Shown: positions 10,258 to 23,581 of the stretch, piece after piece | Position numbering within the stretch: position 1 is the stretch's first letter | Layout of the letters: each line of letters opens with the position of its first letter | From: Talpa occidentalis | Lineage: Eukaryota; Chordata; Mammalia; Eulipotyphla; Talpidae | Direction: 5' to 3' | Length of the DNA stretch: 64,000 nt | NCBI RefSeq assembly: GCF_014898055.3 | Contig: NW_023601104.1 | Span: 39,620,210 to 39,684,209 of the forward strand | Translations under genes and position numbers: made by a program | The notes under the pieces: model-generated | Seen by the model: the letters and a program-made list of their open reading frames with translations, nothing else | Databases searched by the model: none | What the model was told of the DNA's origin: nothing

Positions 10258-11560
10258 TACAAGCACTGAGTACAGTTAGAAGCACGGGAGGGTGAGAGAA
10301 CTCACCAGAGCCAGAGCCAGGAAGAGAACAGGCAGACAGACGAAACACACTCCTGAGGGGAGCAGCGAGCACGGCAGGAGAGGTCTGTCACGCCATGAGG
10401 GACCCTCACCGGTGGCCAGGGAACGAACCAACACTGCAGAGGCTGCAGGCAGCTTCGCAGCCCAGTGCTCAACCGCTGCGCCACCAAGGGAGGCCCAACA
10501 TTTTGTTCTTGAAAGATACTTTGGTTTACCAGGTTTAAATTTCCAGGTTGACACTTTTTTTTTTCCCTTTCAGTGTGTTATTCCACTGTCTTCTTTCTTC
10601 CATTGTTTCCAATGAAAAATCTATTCTCATATTTCTCTGTAGAGATGTCTTTTTTTCCCCCTCTGATTACTTTTAAGATTTTCTTTTTATCATTGGTTTA
10701 AAAAATTTGATTATATGTTTTGCTATAATTTTCTTCATGTTTCTTGTACATGGGTGTTCATTGAGTTTATTGAATCTGTGGATTATTCTCATTAAATATG
10801 TAAGGTTTCAGCCATTATTTCTTCAAATATTTTGTTTGATGCCCCTCATTCTCCTTGGCTTCGAGGACTACAATTACACATACATTTGGTTGCTTCCAGT
10901 TGTCTTACCCATACTGATGCACTTTTTAATATGCTTTTATGTATTTCATTTTGCATGGTTTTTATTGCTATGCCTCCAAGTTCACTAATTATTTCTTCTG
11001 CAATATTTTCTTCTGCTGTTGATCTCTTCCAGTGTATATTTTCATCTCCAGATGTTTGATTTTAGCCTCTTTCTATATATTCCTACCTTTAGTTAAATTT
11101 TTATATGCATGAAAATTTATAATAACTGTTTTAATGTTCCTTCTCTGAATTCTAATGTCTATGTCAATTTGATGATAATTGCTTTATCCATTATGGGTCA
11201 TATTTTCCTGCCTCTTTAATAATTTTGTTTGGATGGCTCCTACTGATATTGTGAATTGTGTCTTGTTGGGTACTGGACATTTTTATATTCCTAAAAATGT
11301 TTTTTGTTCTGGGATGCAACATTTTTTGAAAACAACACGATCTTTGTGAGTCTTACTTTCTTGATTTGTTAGGCAGTACTTGATTGAGTATAACAGTGCT
11401 CAATCTAGTGCTAATTATTCCCCAACACTGAAGAATAATTCCAAAATACTTTACCTAATGTCACAAGAGTTATGAGTTTCTCCATTCTGACTGGTGGGTC
11501 CTCTGAGGACCAGGCACTGTTCTCTCCAAGTATTAAGAGATCAGAAAACTTACATTTTCT
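10130..11560. repeat. Ancient L1M-like fragment
   Basis: Resembles an old, widespread mammalian L1 segment (ccaggttgacac, ttattccactgtcttcttt, cagccattatttcttcaaat, gctaattattccccaacac). It is interrupted by the SINE at 10224. The orientation within L1 was not settled. Confidence 0.6.
10224..10497 (-). repeat. tRNA-derived SINE, subtype 2
   Basis: (TTA)n/(TTTA)n tail. TSD ACATTTTGTTCTT (10211-10223, 10498-10510). Confidence 0.93.
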
Positions 11561-11639
11561 CCTTTAAAGCCCTGCCTGAGCCACTATGTGATTATCATGC
11601 TAAAAAACAAAAACAAAAACAAACAAACAAAAAACTTGA

Positions 11640-14154
11640 AAAGAAGGATAGCCAGCTCTCAGCAATTCTGTCCATTCAATAACAACATTAAATATAAATG
11701 GTTTACATATGTATAGTCCAAACAGATATATATGTATAGTCCAAACAACAGAGGTTCAAATGCATGAAACAAAACTCATACATTGAACTGAGTTCCTCAA
11801 AAATAAATCTCCAGATCTAGATGGTTTTAGGTGACAGGTCTCCCAAACACTTAAATAGAATTTACATCAAATTTATATAACGTCTCCAAGAACATAGAGG
11901 GAAACCTTCATCAATAGATTTTATGAAGCCAGTTACCATGATACCAAACAACAATCATATTAAAAAAAGACCATAGTGAAAAAAAAAAACCTTTGTGAAT
12001 ATAAACACAAAAATCTCCAACAAAATATTAGTGAACAGAATCAAAGCATATATAAAGAGAATTATGTGCCATGACTAACTGGAGGTTAATTTGGGGAATG
12101 CATCATTGGTTCAATATTTGGAAAGCAATCAGTGGATTCTACCTACTAATAGGTACAAGAAGAAAATTACACAATAATATCAATTGATGCACAAAAGCAC
12201 TTGATTAAAAACCTACAGCTAACATCATACTTATGGTAAAATACCAAATACTTTCTCCCTAAAATTGGAAACACAGCAATGACATCCACTCTTACATCCT
12301 TCAGCATCATAGTAATGGAAATCCTAGTCAATGCAATAATGAAAGACAAGGAAACAAGAGGCATACATACTGGAAAGGAAGAAATGTAACTGTATTTGCA
12401 GATGACATGATTATGTAGGCCGATGAATCTAGAACATTTTAAAAGAATTGAGAAAAATCATTTCTCAATGAAGTTATCAGAAACACTTCCCAGAGTTTAG
12501 TAAGGCTGAAACAAAAGTAAAATATAAACTTGAATTATATTTCTATCTACTTGCAATGAGTTTATAGAACCTATTCTAAAATATTTATCTGTAAATCTTG
12601 TAAAACCTGTACAGGATCTCTATATGCTCAAAATTATATTGATTAAAGTAAAAATGCTAAACAAATAGAAAGATGTAGCAGTTTCATGAATTGGCATAAT
12701 TGTTGGGGAATAATCAGCATAATAAAGATATCAGTTTTCCTCAAATTGATCTATAGATTTAACAATTTCTCATAACAATTCCAGTAAGTTTTTTTTAACA
12801 TGTTGATAAGTTTATTCTAAAATTTATATGGAAATGCCAAGGGAAAAACTAAAACCAAAGATTGAAAAAAACAAAAGAATCGAGTAGAAGGAATCATTCA
12901 ATCTTATTTTTTAACTTCCTATAGCTACAATAAACAAAAACAATGTTTTGGACAGATAAATACAGTAACCAAAGGAACAAAATAGAGAACCCAGAGATAG
13001 ATCCACACACGTATGTTCAATTGATTTTTGACAAATGTGCAAAAGTAGTCAGTGGAGGGAGGCTAGTCTTCAACAAATGGTGGAGCAATTGAGCTGAAGG
13101 TAGAAACAAAACCACCCCCAAACCCCCTCAATCTAAACCTCACATCATATACATATATATATGATGAATATACATGAATATATATATTCACACATTTAAA
13201 TGTAAAACTATTGAACTTTTTAGAGAAAATGTAGGAAAAAGGAGAAAACTATCACAATCTAGAACTTGATGAAAGTCTTATAAATTACACTAAAAACATG
13301 ATCCATAAAATTTAAAAATTCACAATTTAGATTTTATCAAAATTAGACTTTTGCTCTGTAGATGAAAAGACATGCTAAAGACTGGGAGCAAATACTTGCA
13401 AACTATCTGACAAAGAATTTTCAAAATTCAATATTTCAAAGCAAATCCAATTATAAAATAAATAAGACATTAACAGACATTTCACCAATGGGGACATACG
13501 GGTGGCAGATAAGCACAGGAAAAGATATTCAACATCATTAGCCATTAGAAAAATGCAAACAAAACTCACAAAATAAAAAACAAAAACCCATTAATACCTA
13601 TTGGAAGAATTAAAACTAGTGGCCATCACAAATCCTGACAAGAATGCAGAATAACTGGATCTCTTATACATTCTTGGTGGGAATATAAAATAATACAGCA
13701 ACTCTGAGAAAGTTTGAGTTTCTTATAAAATTAAAACACACACTTACCATACTACTCAATCACCACACTCCTAGACACTTCTCTGAGAAATGAAAACTTA
13801 TGCCTACAAAAACTGATATATATTCATAGCAAATTTGTAATAGTCCAAAATTGGAAACATCCCAAATGTCCTTCAACATATGGTTAAACAAACTGCTACA
13901 TCCACAGCAATAAAATGGAAGTCTTTTCTATTGATACATGGGTGCATCAAGGACATGATATTGTGAGGGTGGGAGAGGACATTCTAAAAAAGTGTGGTGT
14001 CATTTATATAACCTTTTGAAGTGGCAGTGACAGTGATAACAGATCAGTTGTTCCCAGGGCTTTGGGACTTTAGTAGGTGGATGGGGAAATGTATTGTCAT
14101 AATAAATAGTACAAGAATTCCTTTCTGATGATGCAACAGTTCTATGTACATATT
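11640..14154 (+). repeat. Ancient L1M ORF2 relic
   Basis: Degenerate reverse-transcriptase ORF2 signatures in order (caataacaacattaaatata, ccagatctagatggttt, caattgatgcacaaaagca, atttgcagatgacatgatta, ttttgacaaatgtgcaaa, ttcaacatcattagccatta). Broken by many stops and indels, with no coding capacity. Confidence 0.8.
13141..13190. repeat. AT-rich dinucleotide-like tract
   Basis: Imperfect (TA)n and tatatattca repeats. Confidence 0.5.
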
Positions 14155-14402
14155 TTTAATAGATTTTATTTATTTTTGCATAGAACTGGGGTGTAGACCA
14201 AAGATGCAGGGGATGAGAGGATTCACCAGGTACAGAGTGGGGAGCAGAGCAGGCAGATCCACTGAAATACACTGCTGAGGGGAGCAGCGGGCGAGACAGA
14301 AGAGGTCTGCTGTGCATGTGGGTCAGCTCCCTGGCCAGGAATCAAACTCAGGCCATGACAGTGGTAGCGCTGAGCCTTAACCCTTAGGCCACCAGGGAGG
14401 CC
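14155..14402 (-). repeat. tRNA-derived SINE, subtype 1
   Basis: Inserted in the old L1. Near-identical flanks CAGTTCTATGTA / CAGTTCTGTATA. Confidence 0.88.
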
Positions 14403-14729
14403 CAGTTCTGTATATTGATTGTGGAGGTGGTTACATTATTTTATACATGTGACAAAATTTGCAGAACTGTGTGCATGCAGGTGCGTGTGCACACACGCAC
14501 ATCACATACTCACACACCATGTACCAACATACATATGAAACTGATGAAATCTGAAGATCATCTGGGGTTTAGTAGTAATGTACCAGTGTTGGTTTCTTAG
14601 GACAAATGTACTATGGCAGTGCTGAAATGTTAACATTAGGAGAAACTGGATGAGGCATACAAGGAGGCTTCTTGCTCTCTATGCAACTTTTCTGTGACTA
14701 ACATTATTCCAACATTAAAAACTTATTTT
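14403..14729 (+). repeat. Ancient L1M 3' UTR
   Basis: Continuation of the L1 after the SINE: ggtggttacattattttata, cagaactgtgtgca, tgtaccagtgttggtttctt, gcaacttttctgtgactaa. A CA-rich microsatellite lies near 14480-14520. Confidence 0.7.
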
Positions 14730-15002
14730 AATTTTTTTTTTTAAAGATTTATCTCCTATCTATGCATACAAGAACAGAGCACAGGCCAGAGGTGCAGGGG
14801 GTGTAAGGACCCAGCAGAGACAGAGCAGGAAACAGAACAGGCAGATCCACTGAAACATACTGCTGAAGGGAGCAGCAGGCGAGTCAGGAGAGGTCTGCCG
14901 TGCCATGTGGGTCACCTCCTGGTCGGGGATCTAACCTGTGCTGCAGCGGCTGCAGACAGCTTCATAGGCTGTGCCCCAACCCCCTGCACCACCAGGGAGG
15001 CC
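14730..15002 (-). repeat. tRNA-derived SINE, subtype 1
   Basis: TSD CATTAAAA(A/G)CTTATTTT (14713-14729, 15003-15019). Confidence 0.92.
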
Positions 15003-15034
15003 CATTAAAAGCTTATTTTTAAAAAACATAAAGG

Positions 15035-15890
15035 ATGTTTTTAGTTTGATACTGCTCTACACCTACCAGAATAGATAACCGGTGAGGATATGGGGTAATA
15101 ATCCATTCTTAGTTATATGCCCTGTAGAAAGACATGTATTTTAAAAAAACAGACACACTCTAGAATGTTCAAAGCAGCTTTATTAAGTCAAAATTGAAAA
15201 GTCTAAATGCCTATTTAGAGAATCAACTACAATATACTTATATAATGCTATACAACAGTATGAACAACAAAATACAACATGCAACACTATAGATGACTTG
15301 CAGACAGATTGTTGAATGAAGAAGCCAGACACAAAAACTACACAATGTTATTCCATTTATTTGAAATTCAAAACCAGAAAAAACAAAGGTCTATGTAGTG
15401 GGAGTAACAGATGTCCTTGGGATGGTGTTATGGTGACATGAAGAGGGTATGGCTAAATAGGGTGTCTGTAGCACTGGTGATTTTCTCATTTTTGATTTCT
15501 TGATGTTTGTGGTCATGTGCTTCAAAAGTAACAGCTGTACAGATTTTTTATTTTTCTGTATGTAAACTATATTTCAATAAAAATTTGACCAAAATGCAAA
15601 CAAACTGAGATACCACTACACACTCACCAAAAAACCCAAGGACTGATACTACCAACTGGCAAGAATGTGGGACAACTAAAATTTTCATTTGCAGTTAGTG
15701 AGAACACACACTAGTACAATGACTTTGGAAGTGTTTGGAAATATCAAAATTGAATACACATATATCCTCTGATCCAACAATTATACCTGTTATGATCCAC
15801 AACAGAAATGTGTACATGTGTTCTCAAAAGACATGAACAAGCACATTTTTAATAGCATCATCCCAAACTGCAAACAATCCAATGTCCTTC
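15035..15890 (+). repeat. Ancient L1M ORF2 end and 3' UTR fragments
   Basis: Two decayed pieces. 15035-15590 (gaagccagacacaaaaacta, tttcttgatgtttgtggt, aactatatttcaataaaaat) and 15595-15890 (gagataccactacacactca, aagaatgtgggacaacta). Confidence 0.65.
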
Positions 15891-16049
15891 AGTGCTGCTG
15901 AAGCCCACTGAGAGCAGTTACAGCCCGGGATTGCAGGGAGCTTACCTGCCTGTGGCATTCCTCAGTCAATGGGGAGAGGAGCCAGTGGATATTCTAGCCT
16001 TCCGTTCCCCCATCCAACAGACAATTCTGGGAAGCATTATGCATCCATT

Positions 16050-16180
16050 TTCAATAAACACCCTTCTATCTTCAACTGTCTCACCCTTCCCACTCACTCC
16101 TGCCTCCTGGAATCATCTCCCAAATAAACTACTGTATCCAAGTGTTTCCCTTGGGGGAGCCCAAATTTCAACAATACAAT
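16050..16180 (+). repeat. Possible 3' end of an ancient LTR or LINE
   Basis: The stretch tcatctcccaaataaactac followed by tttcccttgggggagccca resembles a polyadenylation region of an old mammalian repeat I cannot name. Confidence 0.3.
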
Positions 16181-16239
16181 CCCATCCTATCCACATACAG
16201 TTCAGATACAAGCAAAAACTATCTATGAATACAGAAGTC

Positions 16240-16420
16240 AGTGGTAGTGGTTAAGGGGGCAAGATTTCTGGGCTGCTAGTAATAATGCTCCATATCTCCT
16301 AGCCAGGGTCATGTTTTAATAAGTAAACTTTGTAAATGTCCATGAAGCTGTTTACTTAAGATGATAGCATTAATGTACACTTTTAAAAGATTAAAGGATG
16401 CAGGTGTTAAGGGGGAAGGA
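16240..16420 (+). repeat. Ancient L1M 3' UTR fragment
   Basis: Similar in pattern to L1M 3' UTRs (ttctgggctgctagtaat, tgaagctgtttacttaaga). Confidence 0.4.
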
Positions 16421-16734
16421 GATCTACTCACTAAGGAAAACTGTGAGGAAAACGGAACTTAAAGGTATTAAAACAGGTTAATTGCAACAGACACATTCAC
16501 CTTTGTTGATAATGCCCTCTCTCAACCTTGGATTACTGAGGGATTTGTTGGAGTCTGGCACTGGGAGAGAAGTGTGGAGTTATTAGTGAAAGCAGGGACA
16601 TTGAAATTCACCTGTAACACTCCTCCAGGTGTGAAGTCAGTTCTTCTGCCTTGCTTGGAGTTCCTGTTGCCATTTCCAAGACCGCCTCACCCAGGGCTAA
16701 CCCTTCCCCACTTCTTCCTTTCCCTTCCATCCAC

Positions 16735-17220
16735 CCATTCATTCAAAATATATTTCAGAAACCATGTTAGGCACTCAGGATATACTGGTGAACAGTAGCA
16801 GATGTGATTCCTGTTCTGCTGAGTTCCACTCTTTCAACATTTTAATCAAGTAATCATACAAATTTATGAGTGATTGTAATTAGTATTACAAAGAAGAGAT
16901 TCCTGGTTCTATGAGCTTACTGGCCTACTTAAGAAAGGCAGGGAAGACATGATGGAGGAAGTGACACAAACTCAACTCAAAATGGAATACAAGTTAACTG
17001 GGGAAGAATATGGGAAAAGAGGAAGTAATAGGAAGGGGACGTAAAAGGGTTAAAGAAAAATCCACTGTGGTTGAAAAAGTACAGGAGCATATGGTAGAGA
17101 GGCTGGATAGATGGGCAAAAGAAGACCATGTTTAAAAGTTTTCTAATTATCCTAAGGACAAGTAAAACCAGGAGTTTAGGGCAAAGAAGTGCCATGATTA
17201 TCATGTTTGGAGATTACTAT
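16735..17220 (-). repeat. L2 LINE relic
   Basis: Contains attcattcaaaatatatttc, ttaggcactcaggatatact and tggaggaagtgacac patterns, the reverse complement of the L2 3' end. Confidence 0.55.
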
Positions 17221-17224
17221 GCCT

Positions 17225-18827
17225 GTAATGTAAAGTAGATTGGAAAAATGATGAGAGGATGTGGGTGCACAGGAGGCACAGTAAGCTGGGAGCAAGGTAA
17301 TGGTAGCTTGAACTGGGATGGTTGGGATGGAAAGAAAATGATTAACCAGATTTGTACGAGGCACATGAGCTTTAATAGCTATAAAAGATGGTGTCATCTT
17401 TCTGACCAGAGCAATCCTAACTGTCTTCATCAGCTAGATAGATGCAACAGTTGAGTCTTCTTGATCTTGCTTGTCTCATTTCTTATAAGACTTAGAAGAC
17501 ATTTCTTCTAAGAAAAAAGGTGTGTGGTCATACTGGAAATGAATTGTGCCCAGGACATTCTAAAGCTTCTAAATACAAATATTGCTCAAGGAGAGAACTG
17601 AAAATTATGATAAAAATCACAAGGAAAGAGGGCATGTGGGGACATGGCTATGGAACTGGAACCAGCGATTAAAAAAAAAAAAAAAAAGGTACCCAAAGGT
17701 GATTTAGCATTGTCTGAATACAAAGGATAGGCAGGAGGTTGCCACTTTGGTGGAAAAAGTTAAAACAGGATCTTCAGATACACCGAAACAGAAACAATCT
17801 TTCCAAGGTCTGTAGAGATCCAGGGAAAATGAACCATCCAGTCATTAACATGAAAACCGCAGACTCCTAAATTTTAGATAAAAATACATACCCCTACACT
17901 CAAGTGAGTGCTTAAAAGAGGACGACACCATCACATTCAGGAGTGCTGCCCCTCACAGGCTGAGGGGGCGATAGCACCCCAGGTAGTTGCAGGCCACATC
18001 ACACATCCAAGTAACAGGGAATGGAAGACAGCAGAGACTGAGGTCGTCTCCAGAGGCAGGCAAACAGTGAGAAAGTAAGGAACCTCGTAGATTCTCCTAA
18101 GAGCTGCTACTCCCTCAGCCCAAAGCAGGGTAGAAATAGTTCTAACTGGAAGGATGTTAAGGGTCCATAAGGGACACGGCAAGAACCTGAGACCACAACA
18201 GCATATCTAGCACTTATGCAACTAACCCCCAGCAGTTTCTGGGAACTTGTGACCTAGTGGAGGCTTCGGAAATGTTTGTGGAGAGTGTATATAAAGTCCT
18301 GGGGAAAGGGCAGGTTTGGTTGGATGAGGACTCCAACACAAGTATTAACACAAGTTCTACATAGGGAAAGGAGTACTGTGAAGCTGGGCTGGCAGTTGTC
18401 TATATAGTTATCAATCAGACAACCTGGTGCCACTCACCATAAACCCTCTGGTTGGGGTCATATCCCCCAGCAGAGAGGGCTAAAAGGAACTTTAAAATAT
18501 TTCATTCACCTTTGCAGAGCGAGTCATCTTCAGGGCAGGAAAAAAAAAAGCATCAAAGCATCAGACACCAAGATTTTATGGTTCATAAAGGATGCTTTCG
18601 AGGCCCGGATGGGAACTAGTGAACCTGTTAACAAAGCACCAAGCAAGAAATGGATGTTTCTGAGTCACTGAACTTGACAGGTATTGTTAGCACCCTCCCT
18701 TTCTTTTTAACTTGTATCCAAATTCACACCAGGAATTCACTATTGTGGCTTGTATGGATCTGCACAAGTGACTCAATCTGCCACTGGACCCCTTCCACAA
18801 AAATAAGCCCCTGTCAGGGACACGAGT
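17225..18827. other. Unique intergenic sequence
   Basis: About 1.6 kb with scattered short frames only. An A-run lies at about 17671-17687. No family recognised. Confidence 0.5.
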
Positions 18828-18842
18828 CTTTTTTGGGACATT

Positions 18843-19105
18843 TTTTTAAAAAAAGAATTATTTATACAAGCACTGGGATACAGGCCAGAGGCACGGGAGG
18901 GTGAGAGAATTCATCAGAGACAAAGCAGGGAGCAGAACAGGCAGAAGGACAGAAATACACTGCTGAGGGGAGCAGCAGGAGACAGGAAAGGTCTGCCACA
19001 CCATGTGGGAAATCTCCCTGGCTGGCCGGGAATCGAACCTGTGCTGCAGAGGCTGCGGACAGCTTCACAGTGCTGTGCTCAACCCACTGCACCACCGGGG
19101 AGGCC
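18843..19105 (-). repeat. tRNA-derived SINE, subtype 2
   Basis: TSD CTTTTTTGGGACATT (18828-18842, 19106-19120). Confidence 0.93.
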
Positions 19106-19120
19106 CTTTTTTGGGACATT

Positions 19121-19983
19121 CTTGGAATGACACTTAAAATGGGCGATGCTGGCTTATCAAGGTTCAGGGATGATAAGAAACTTGAGCTCGAATGGTTTAA
19201 AATATTTGAGGTACCCCAGGAAGAGCTAAGGACAATGAGTGGGAGCTTGACAGTATTCTTGCTAATTTTCTGAAGTCCAACCAAGTTGCATGAAGTAGCA
19301 GTTATTTTAATTAAGAGCCAGGCATTTAAAAATAACAGTGCTTTTGCAAGTTAGGCCTATGAATGACCCTAGTGTACAAAATGGAGAAGATATTTCCATC
19401 ATTGAGAAGGTGCTGACATCCTACAGTCTTTTATTGTAGTTTGAAAATACTGTGTCATTTCCTAGCATTCAGGTTGTGGGTGCAGAGATATCATTTACTC
19501 TCTTAAGGTTCAGAATGCATGGAAAAGTCAGGTTACTGGTCAAAATGTTTGCTTCCCCATTTAATAATTATAGGGTTTAACGTAACCAAGGTACTTAATT
19601 TCTCTGCAACTCTTTGAAGCATAGGTATTAGTTTTATATATCCATAGTTGGTTTATGTGAAAATCAAGATCATACATTAAATGTTTGCCTTGATCACACT
19701 AATGCATATAAAACCTTCATTAAATAGCAATGTTTGCCTTGAATTTGATTTGGAGCAGCCAACTGACCAGACAGGTTTATACTAGCAAAAACTTCAATGT
19801 TAGGGTCTAAAAATATGTATTTTCAATGAGCTCAGGACATGAAACATCTTGGAAACATATTTGTTGATCTAAGTTTGAGTTAGTAAGACTATCTGTACTT
19901 TATAAAGTGTACTCAAATACAAAACTATCCAATAAGGTACAAATGCTACATGTGGCTATTCATATTCAAAGAAAATTTAAATC
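19121..19983. other. Unique intergenic sequence
   Basis: AT-rich, nothing recognised. Confidence 0.5.
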
Positions 19984-19998
19984 CAATCCTCACATCTT

Positions 19999-20293
19999 TT
20001 TTTATAAAGATTTATTTATTTGTATATTTGTTTATTTATGCATACAAGCACTGGGTACAGTCAGAAGCACGGGAGGGTGAGAAAAATTCACCAGAGCCAG
20101 AGTGGGGAGCAGAGCAGGCAGAAGGACCGAAGTACACTGCTGAGGGGAGCAGCGGGCAGCAGGAGAGGTCAGCACGCCATGCGGGACCCTCCTCCAGTGG
20201 CTGGGGATAGCAGCCGGGGATCGAACCGGCGCTGCACAGGCCGCGGGCAGCTTCGCAACCCAGCACTCAACCGCTGAGCCACCGGGGAGGCCC
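19999..20293 (-). repeat. tRNA-derived SINE, subtype 2
   Basis: TSD CAATCCTCACATCTT (19984-19998, 20294-20308). Confidence 0.94.
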
Positions 20294-20308
20294 CAATCCT
20301 CACATCTT

Positions 20309-21879
20309 CAGAGCGCAGCAGCCTATTATGGCTACCCTATCAACTAATGCAATATCAGACATTTCCATCACAGAAAATTCTATTAAATAACTCAGTAGTT
20401 ATCCCTACTCAGAAGTTGTCATAGGTACTTTCTGTACCTTGGCCACAGATTTCAATGCAGGTACACTCTCATTAGAAGTTTTTCACTTTTTAAGCAAAGC
20501 ATGCACTGTATGCTTGCTTTCCTCACTACTCCAGGAAGTTTTCTTGATCCACTTAACATGGACATTCTTTTACTGACTTGTTACCCAGCGATATCCTCTC
20601 CAAAGTGGAGTCTTTTCCTAATCCTTTCTCCCTTTCCACCTACTTTACTAAGGAAATGGCACTATTTGCCTCTCAGTGCTGTGATTCTCCATCTTGGCAG
20701 CAAATTGAAATGACAGCAGCTTGAAAAATATTGATGCCAGAGAACTCCAGATTTAATTGGCCTTGAGAGGACACCTGGGCAAAGGATTTTAAAACCTCCC
20801 TTGATAATTTTAACACAGAACCAAGGTTTAGAACCAAATTAGAACCAACTAATTTAATAATATACTAGCAAATCTTTTGTGAAAGGCCTCCCACAGTTAT
20901 TTTTGCACAAGTACCTTCAGAACATCTGATTTTCCCTTTTTAGTCCCGTGTAGCACTTCAAAAAAGCTGGCATGCTCAGGACTGAGAGAGCAACATACCC
21001 TCTTAGGTGCATTCATCTTGGGCCACAGGCTCGTTAACACCTTTGTCTTTGGCAGTCATCCCATTACAGTGGCCCTCTCTTTTCTATTATTTTCTATTAC
21101 ATTCTGTTGTTTAAATTTAAGCAGGGGGGAAGGGCCTTAACGTAACTGCAACAGAGCTTTTTAACACTCTTAAGCAGATTCTAACTTTCTTAACAAAAAA
21201 CTCAACCAATATTGTTTTCAGGGCTTCTCCTTGATTTACTTGATTAGGATTAATCTGACTGATGAAAACTCAAATTTGGAATTTTCTAACACCCCTAATT
21301 GGATCTTTCTAAATATCTGGAATGCAGTCATTCCAGTAAGGTATACATCAATATCCATCTTTCTCTCTGCAGTTCAATATTCTTGAACATAATTCCCATT
21401 AGCCAAATAACCACCACAGTATATAATCTGTTTCCTGCATATTATATATAACTCATTTACTGCTCACTCTCATTTATGTCGTATGTTTAGAATTCTTAAG
21501 TGGTTTCCTTATCAGGATACCTTTTCTTCTTTCCCTCTAAATTCAACTGAAATGCATTTTCTTGATCAAGGTGATTGGAACTAGGGTTCAGAAATTCAAA
21601 TCTTGACATTGGTGTAGCTGAGTTTCCTTATCAAGGAAGGAGGTCTACTGTCAGCAGGAAAGGTAAGGGCTAAGTCCTACAGGCTCCCAGACCTATCAGT
21701 GATGGTTTCCAGTTCTATTCCAAAAATAAAATTAGTGCATTAGTAGTCAGTGCTGCCAGAGGCCAGCAGCATGTTCTCAGAGCCAAGTACTACTTTCCTC
21801 TAATCTCACTACACAGCTATTTTCCTATTCCAACTATTTCCATAAAGCGCCCCATTAGACTACCTAAAAATGTTTTAGT
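20309..21879. other. Unique intergenic sequence
   Basis: About 1.6 kb, no recognised gene or repeat. Confidence 0.5.
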
Positions 21880-22060
21880 ACAGTTATATACTGCATGATG
21901 ACATCTTGGTCAATGACATGTTTAAGTTGCCCAAGTGTGTAGTAGCATAGCTATAACCATTCAAGTTTGTGTAAGTACAACCAATGACACATAACAAAAT
22001 CACCTAAGGGTGTATTTTTTTAGTGTGCCCATTGTTAGTTAATGCATTACTATACTTGAT
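21880..22060. repeat. Possible old DNA-transposon fragment
   Basis: The stretch tatactgcatgatgacatct, gtttgtgtaagtaca and acaaaatcacctaaggg recalls an old non-autonomous mammalian DNA transposon. Family name uncertain. Confidence 0.35.
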
Positions 22061-22423
22061 AGCTTATCATCTCTTCTGTTTCATTTCTTTCAATATTATA
22101 CCCCTGAGCTTTGTGATCCCTAGCTACTTCTTTTGAACTTTTAAACACACTGTTGCTAAGTTATCCAGTAGATTTCTTTGACATTTTATATGGCTACTAT
22201 AGATGGCTCAAACAATGACTGTATTAATGTGTTCTACTCCTATTATATTCTCAATCCTCATCTTGTTAGGGGGAAAAGGATGTCCTAAAGCTAATTCCAT
22301 ACAGGCTTTGTGGACTCCACCCCCACTCCAGACCAAAGCCATAAGACATTGGGAGACAAATCCCATCACCAGCAAAGGGAAGGTTCCTGGAACCTGAGGG
22401 TGGGGTTAAGCAGCCAGGTTTGG

Positions 22424-22430
22424 TATAAAA
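22424..22430 (+). promoter_or_regulatory. LTR TATA box
   Basis: TATAAAA about 160 nt into the LTR and roughly 190 nt before its AATAAA. Confidence 0.65.
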
Positions 22431-22619
22431 CCAGACACATGGGCTTTGGCGAGGGGAGGGGGGGGTGCCCCTTTTTTGGCTCTCCGCCAGCTCGCAGTGC
22501 TTGGTCAGCTCTTGGAGTCTTTGGGTTTCCAGGTCAGCGATCGGATAGGATGCATTAAAGACTTTATTTCCCTATTTTCTCCCTGAGTTGTACATTTCCT
22601 CATTTCCCTTTCCCTTGTA

Positions 22620-22625
22620 AATAAA
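22620..22625 (+). promoter_or_regulatory. LTR polyadenylation signal
   Basis: AATAAA followed by a T/GT-rich tract inside the LTR. Confidence 0.65.
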
Positions 22626-23014
22626 CCTTTTATTAACCTTTTGTGTGTGCCTGTAGTGGAGTATAAGTAAGTCCCTTTTAAGCGCGCAGGTGAGGACCCA
22701 CAGCCAGGCAACCCGTTTTTATATCGGAGCTGCTCCGTAACAATCTGAATTAAGTTTCTTTCTTTCTGATTTCCCCTATTTGTTTGCATTATTTTCCTTT
22801 TGTTATACCTCATTCCCTCTGTCAAACAGGGACTTTCAAATTTAGACTGACAGGTACTAATCATATATAAATCCTTGCAGGTTTCAGGTACTGTGAATCT
22901 AAACTAAAATCGAATGGGAGCCCTCTTTTCAAGCACCTCAGATTTGTCATCTATGTCCACCTAACTTTTAAGTCAGCTCTTAATACTGGTGAGTATAGTA
23001 TCAGAAAGGTTTTA

Positions 23015-23332
23015 TTTTTATTTATTTAATTTATTTTATAGAGGCATGTTTTTTATTTATTTATTTGTTTGTTTGTTTTGTTTATACATGCACTGGGTAC
23101 AGTCAGAAGCGCGGGAGGGTGAGAGAATTCACCAGAGCCAGAGCGGGGAGCAGAGCAGGCAGAAGGACCGAAGTACACTGCTGAGGGGAGCAGCGGGCGG
23201 CAGAAGAGGTCTGCGCACCATGTGGGACCCTCCTCCAGTGGCCGGGGAGCAGCTGGGGATCGAACTGGCACTGCAGAGGCTGCGGGCAGCTTCGCAACCC
23301 AGCGCTCTACCGCTGCGCCACCGGGGAGGCCC
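23015..23332 (-). repeat. tRNA-derived SINE, subtype 3
   Basis: ATAGAGGCATG module near 23038, (TTTG)n/(TTTA)n tail. TSD ATCAGAAAGGTTTTA (23000-23014, 23333-23347). Confidence 0.95.
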
Positions 23333-23581
23333 ATCAGAAAGGTTTTAAAGGGATCTTTTCAATCATTTATCTTCTCTCTTGCTTTCCAATTTGGCTACAA
23401 ACTTACATTTTGTAAGTTTCTGGACTATGAGATTTTATGGCATAGTGAAAAAACCTATTCTGATGACTTCATAAATGTATTAATTTACTATTTCCATTGA
23501 ATACTGGAAGGATCCTGCCTTTGCGATTATCAAATTACCCAGAATGCTCTCTAAGCAATTATTAGCTAACTCTAAAACTAT

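Larger units (their letters stand above)
22264..22742 (+). mobile_element. Solo LTR of an endogenous retrovirus
   Basis: 479 bp with TGTTA...TAACA inverted ends and a perfect 4-bp TSD ATCT (22260-22263, 22743-22746). TATAAAA lies at 22424-22430 and AATAAA at 22620-22625, followed by a T/GT-rich stretch, giving plus orientation and a U3-R-U5 order. No primer-binding site or internal coding sequence follows, so the provirus was lost by LTR-LTR recombination. A 4-bp TSD is usual for gammaretrovirus-type elements, but the class call is inference. Confidence 0.9.

Noticed and set aside
15892..16254. 120-codon open frame on the plus strand.
   Set aside because: It runs from L1-flanking DNA into a sequence resembling the 3' end of an old repeat, with no recognised domain, splice context or codon pattern.
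22203..22397. 64-codon frame overlapping the LTR start.
   Set aside because: It crosses the LTR boundary and has no retroviral protein similarity. Chance frame.
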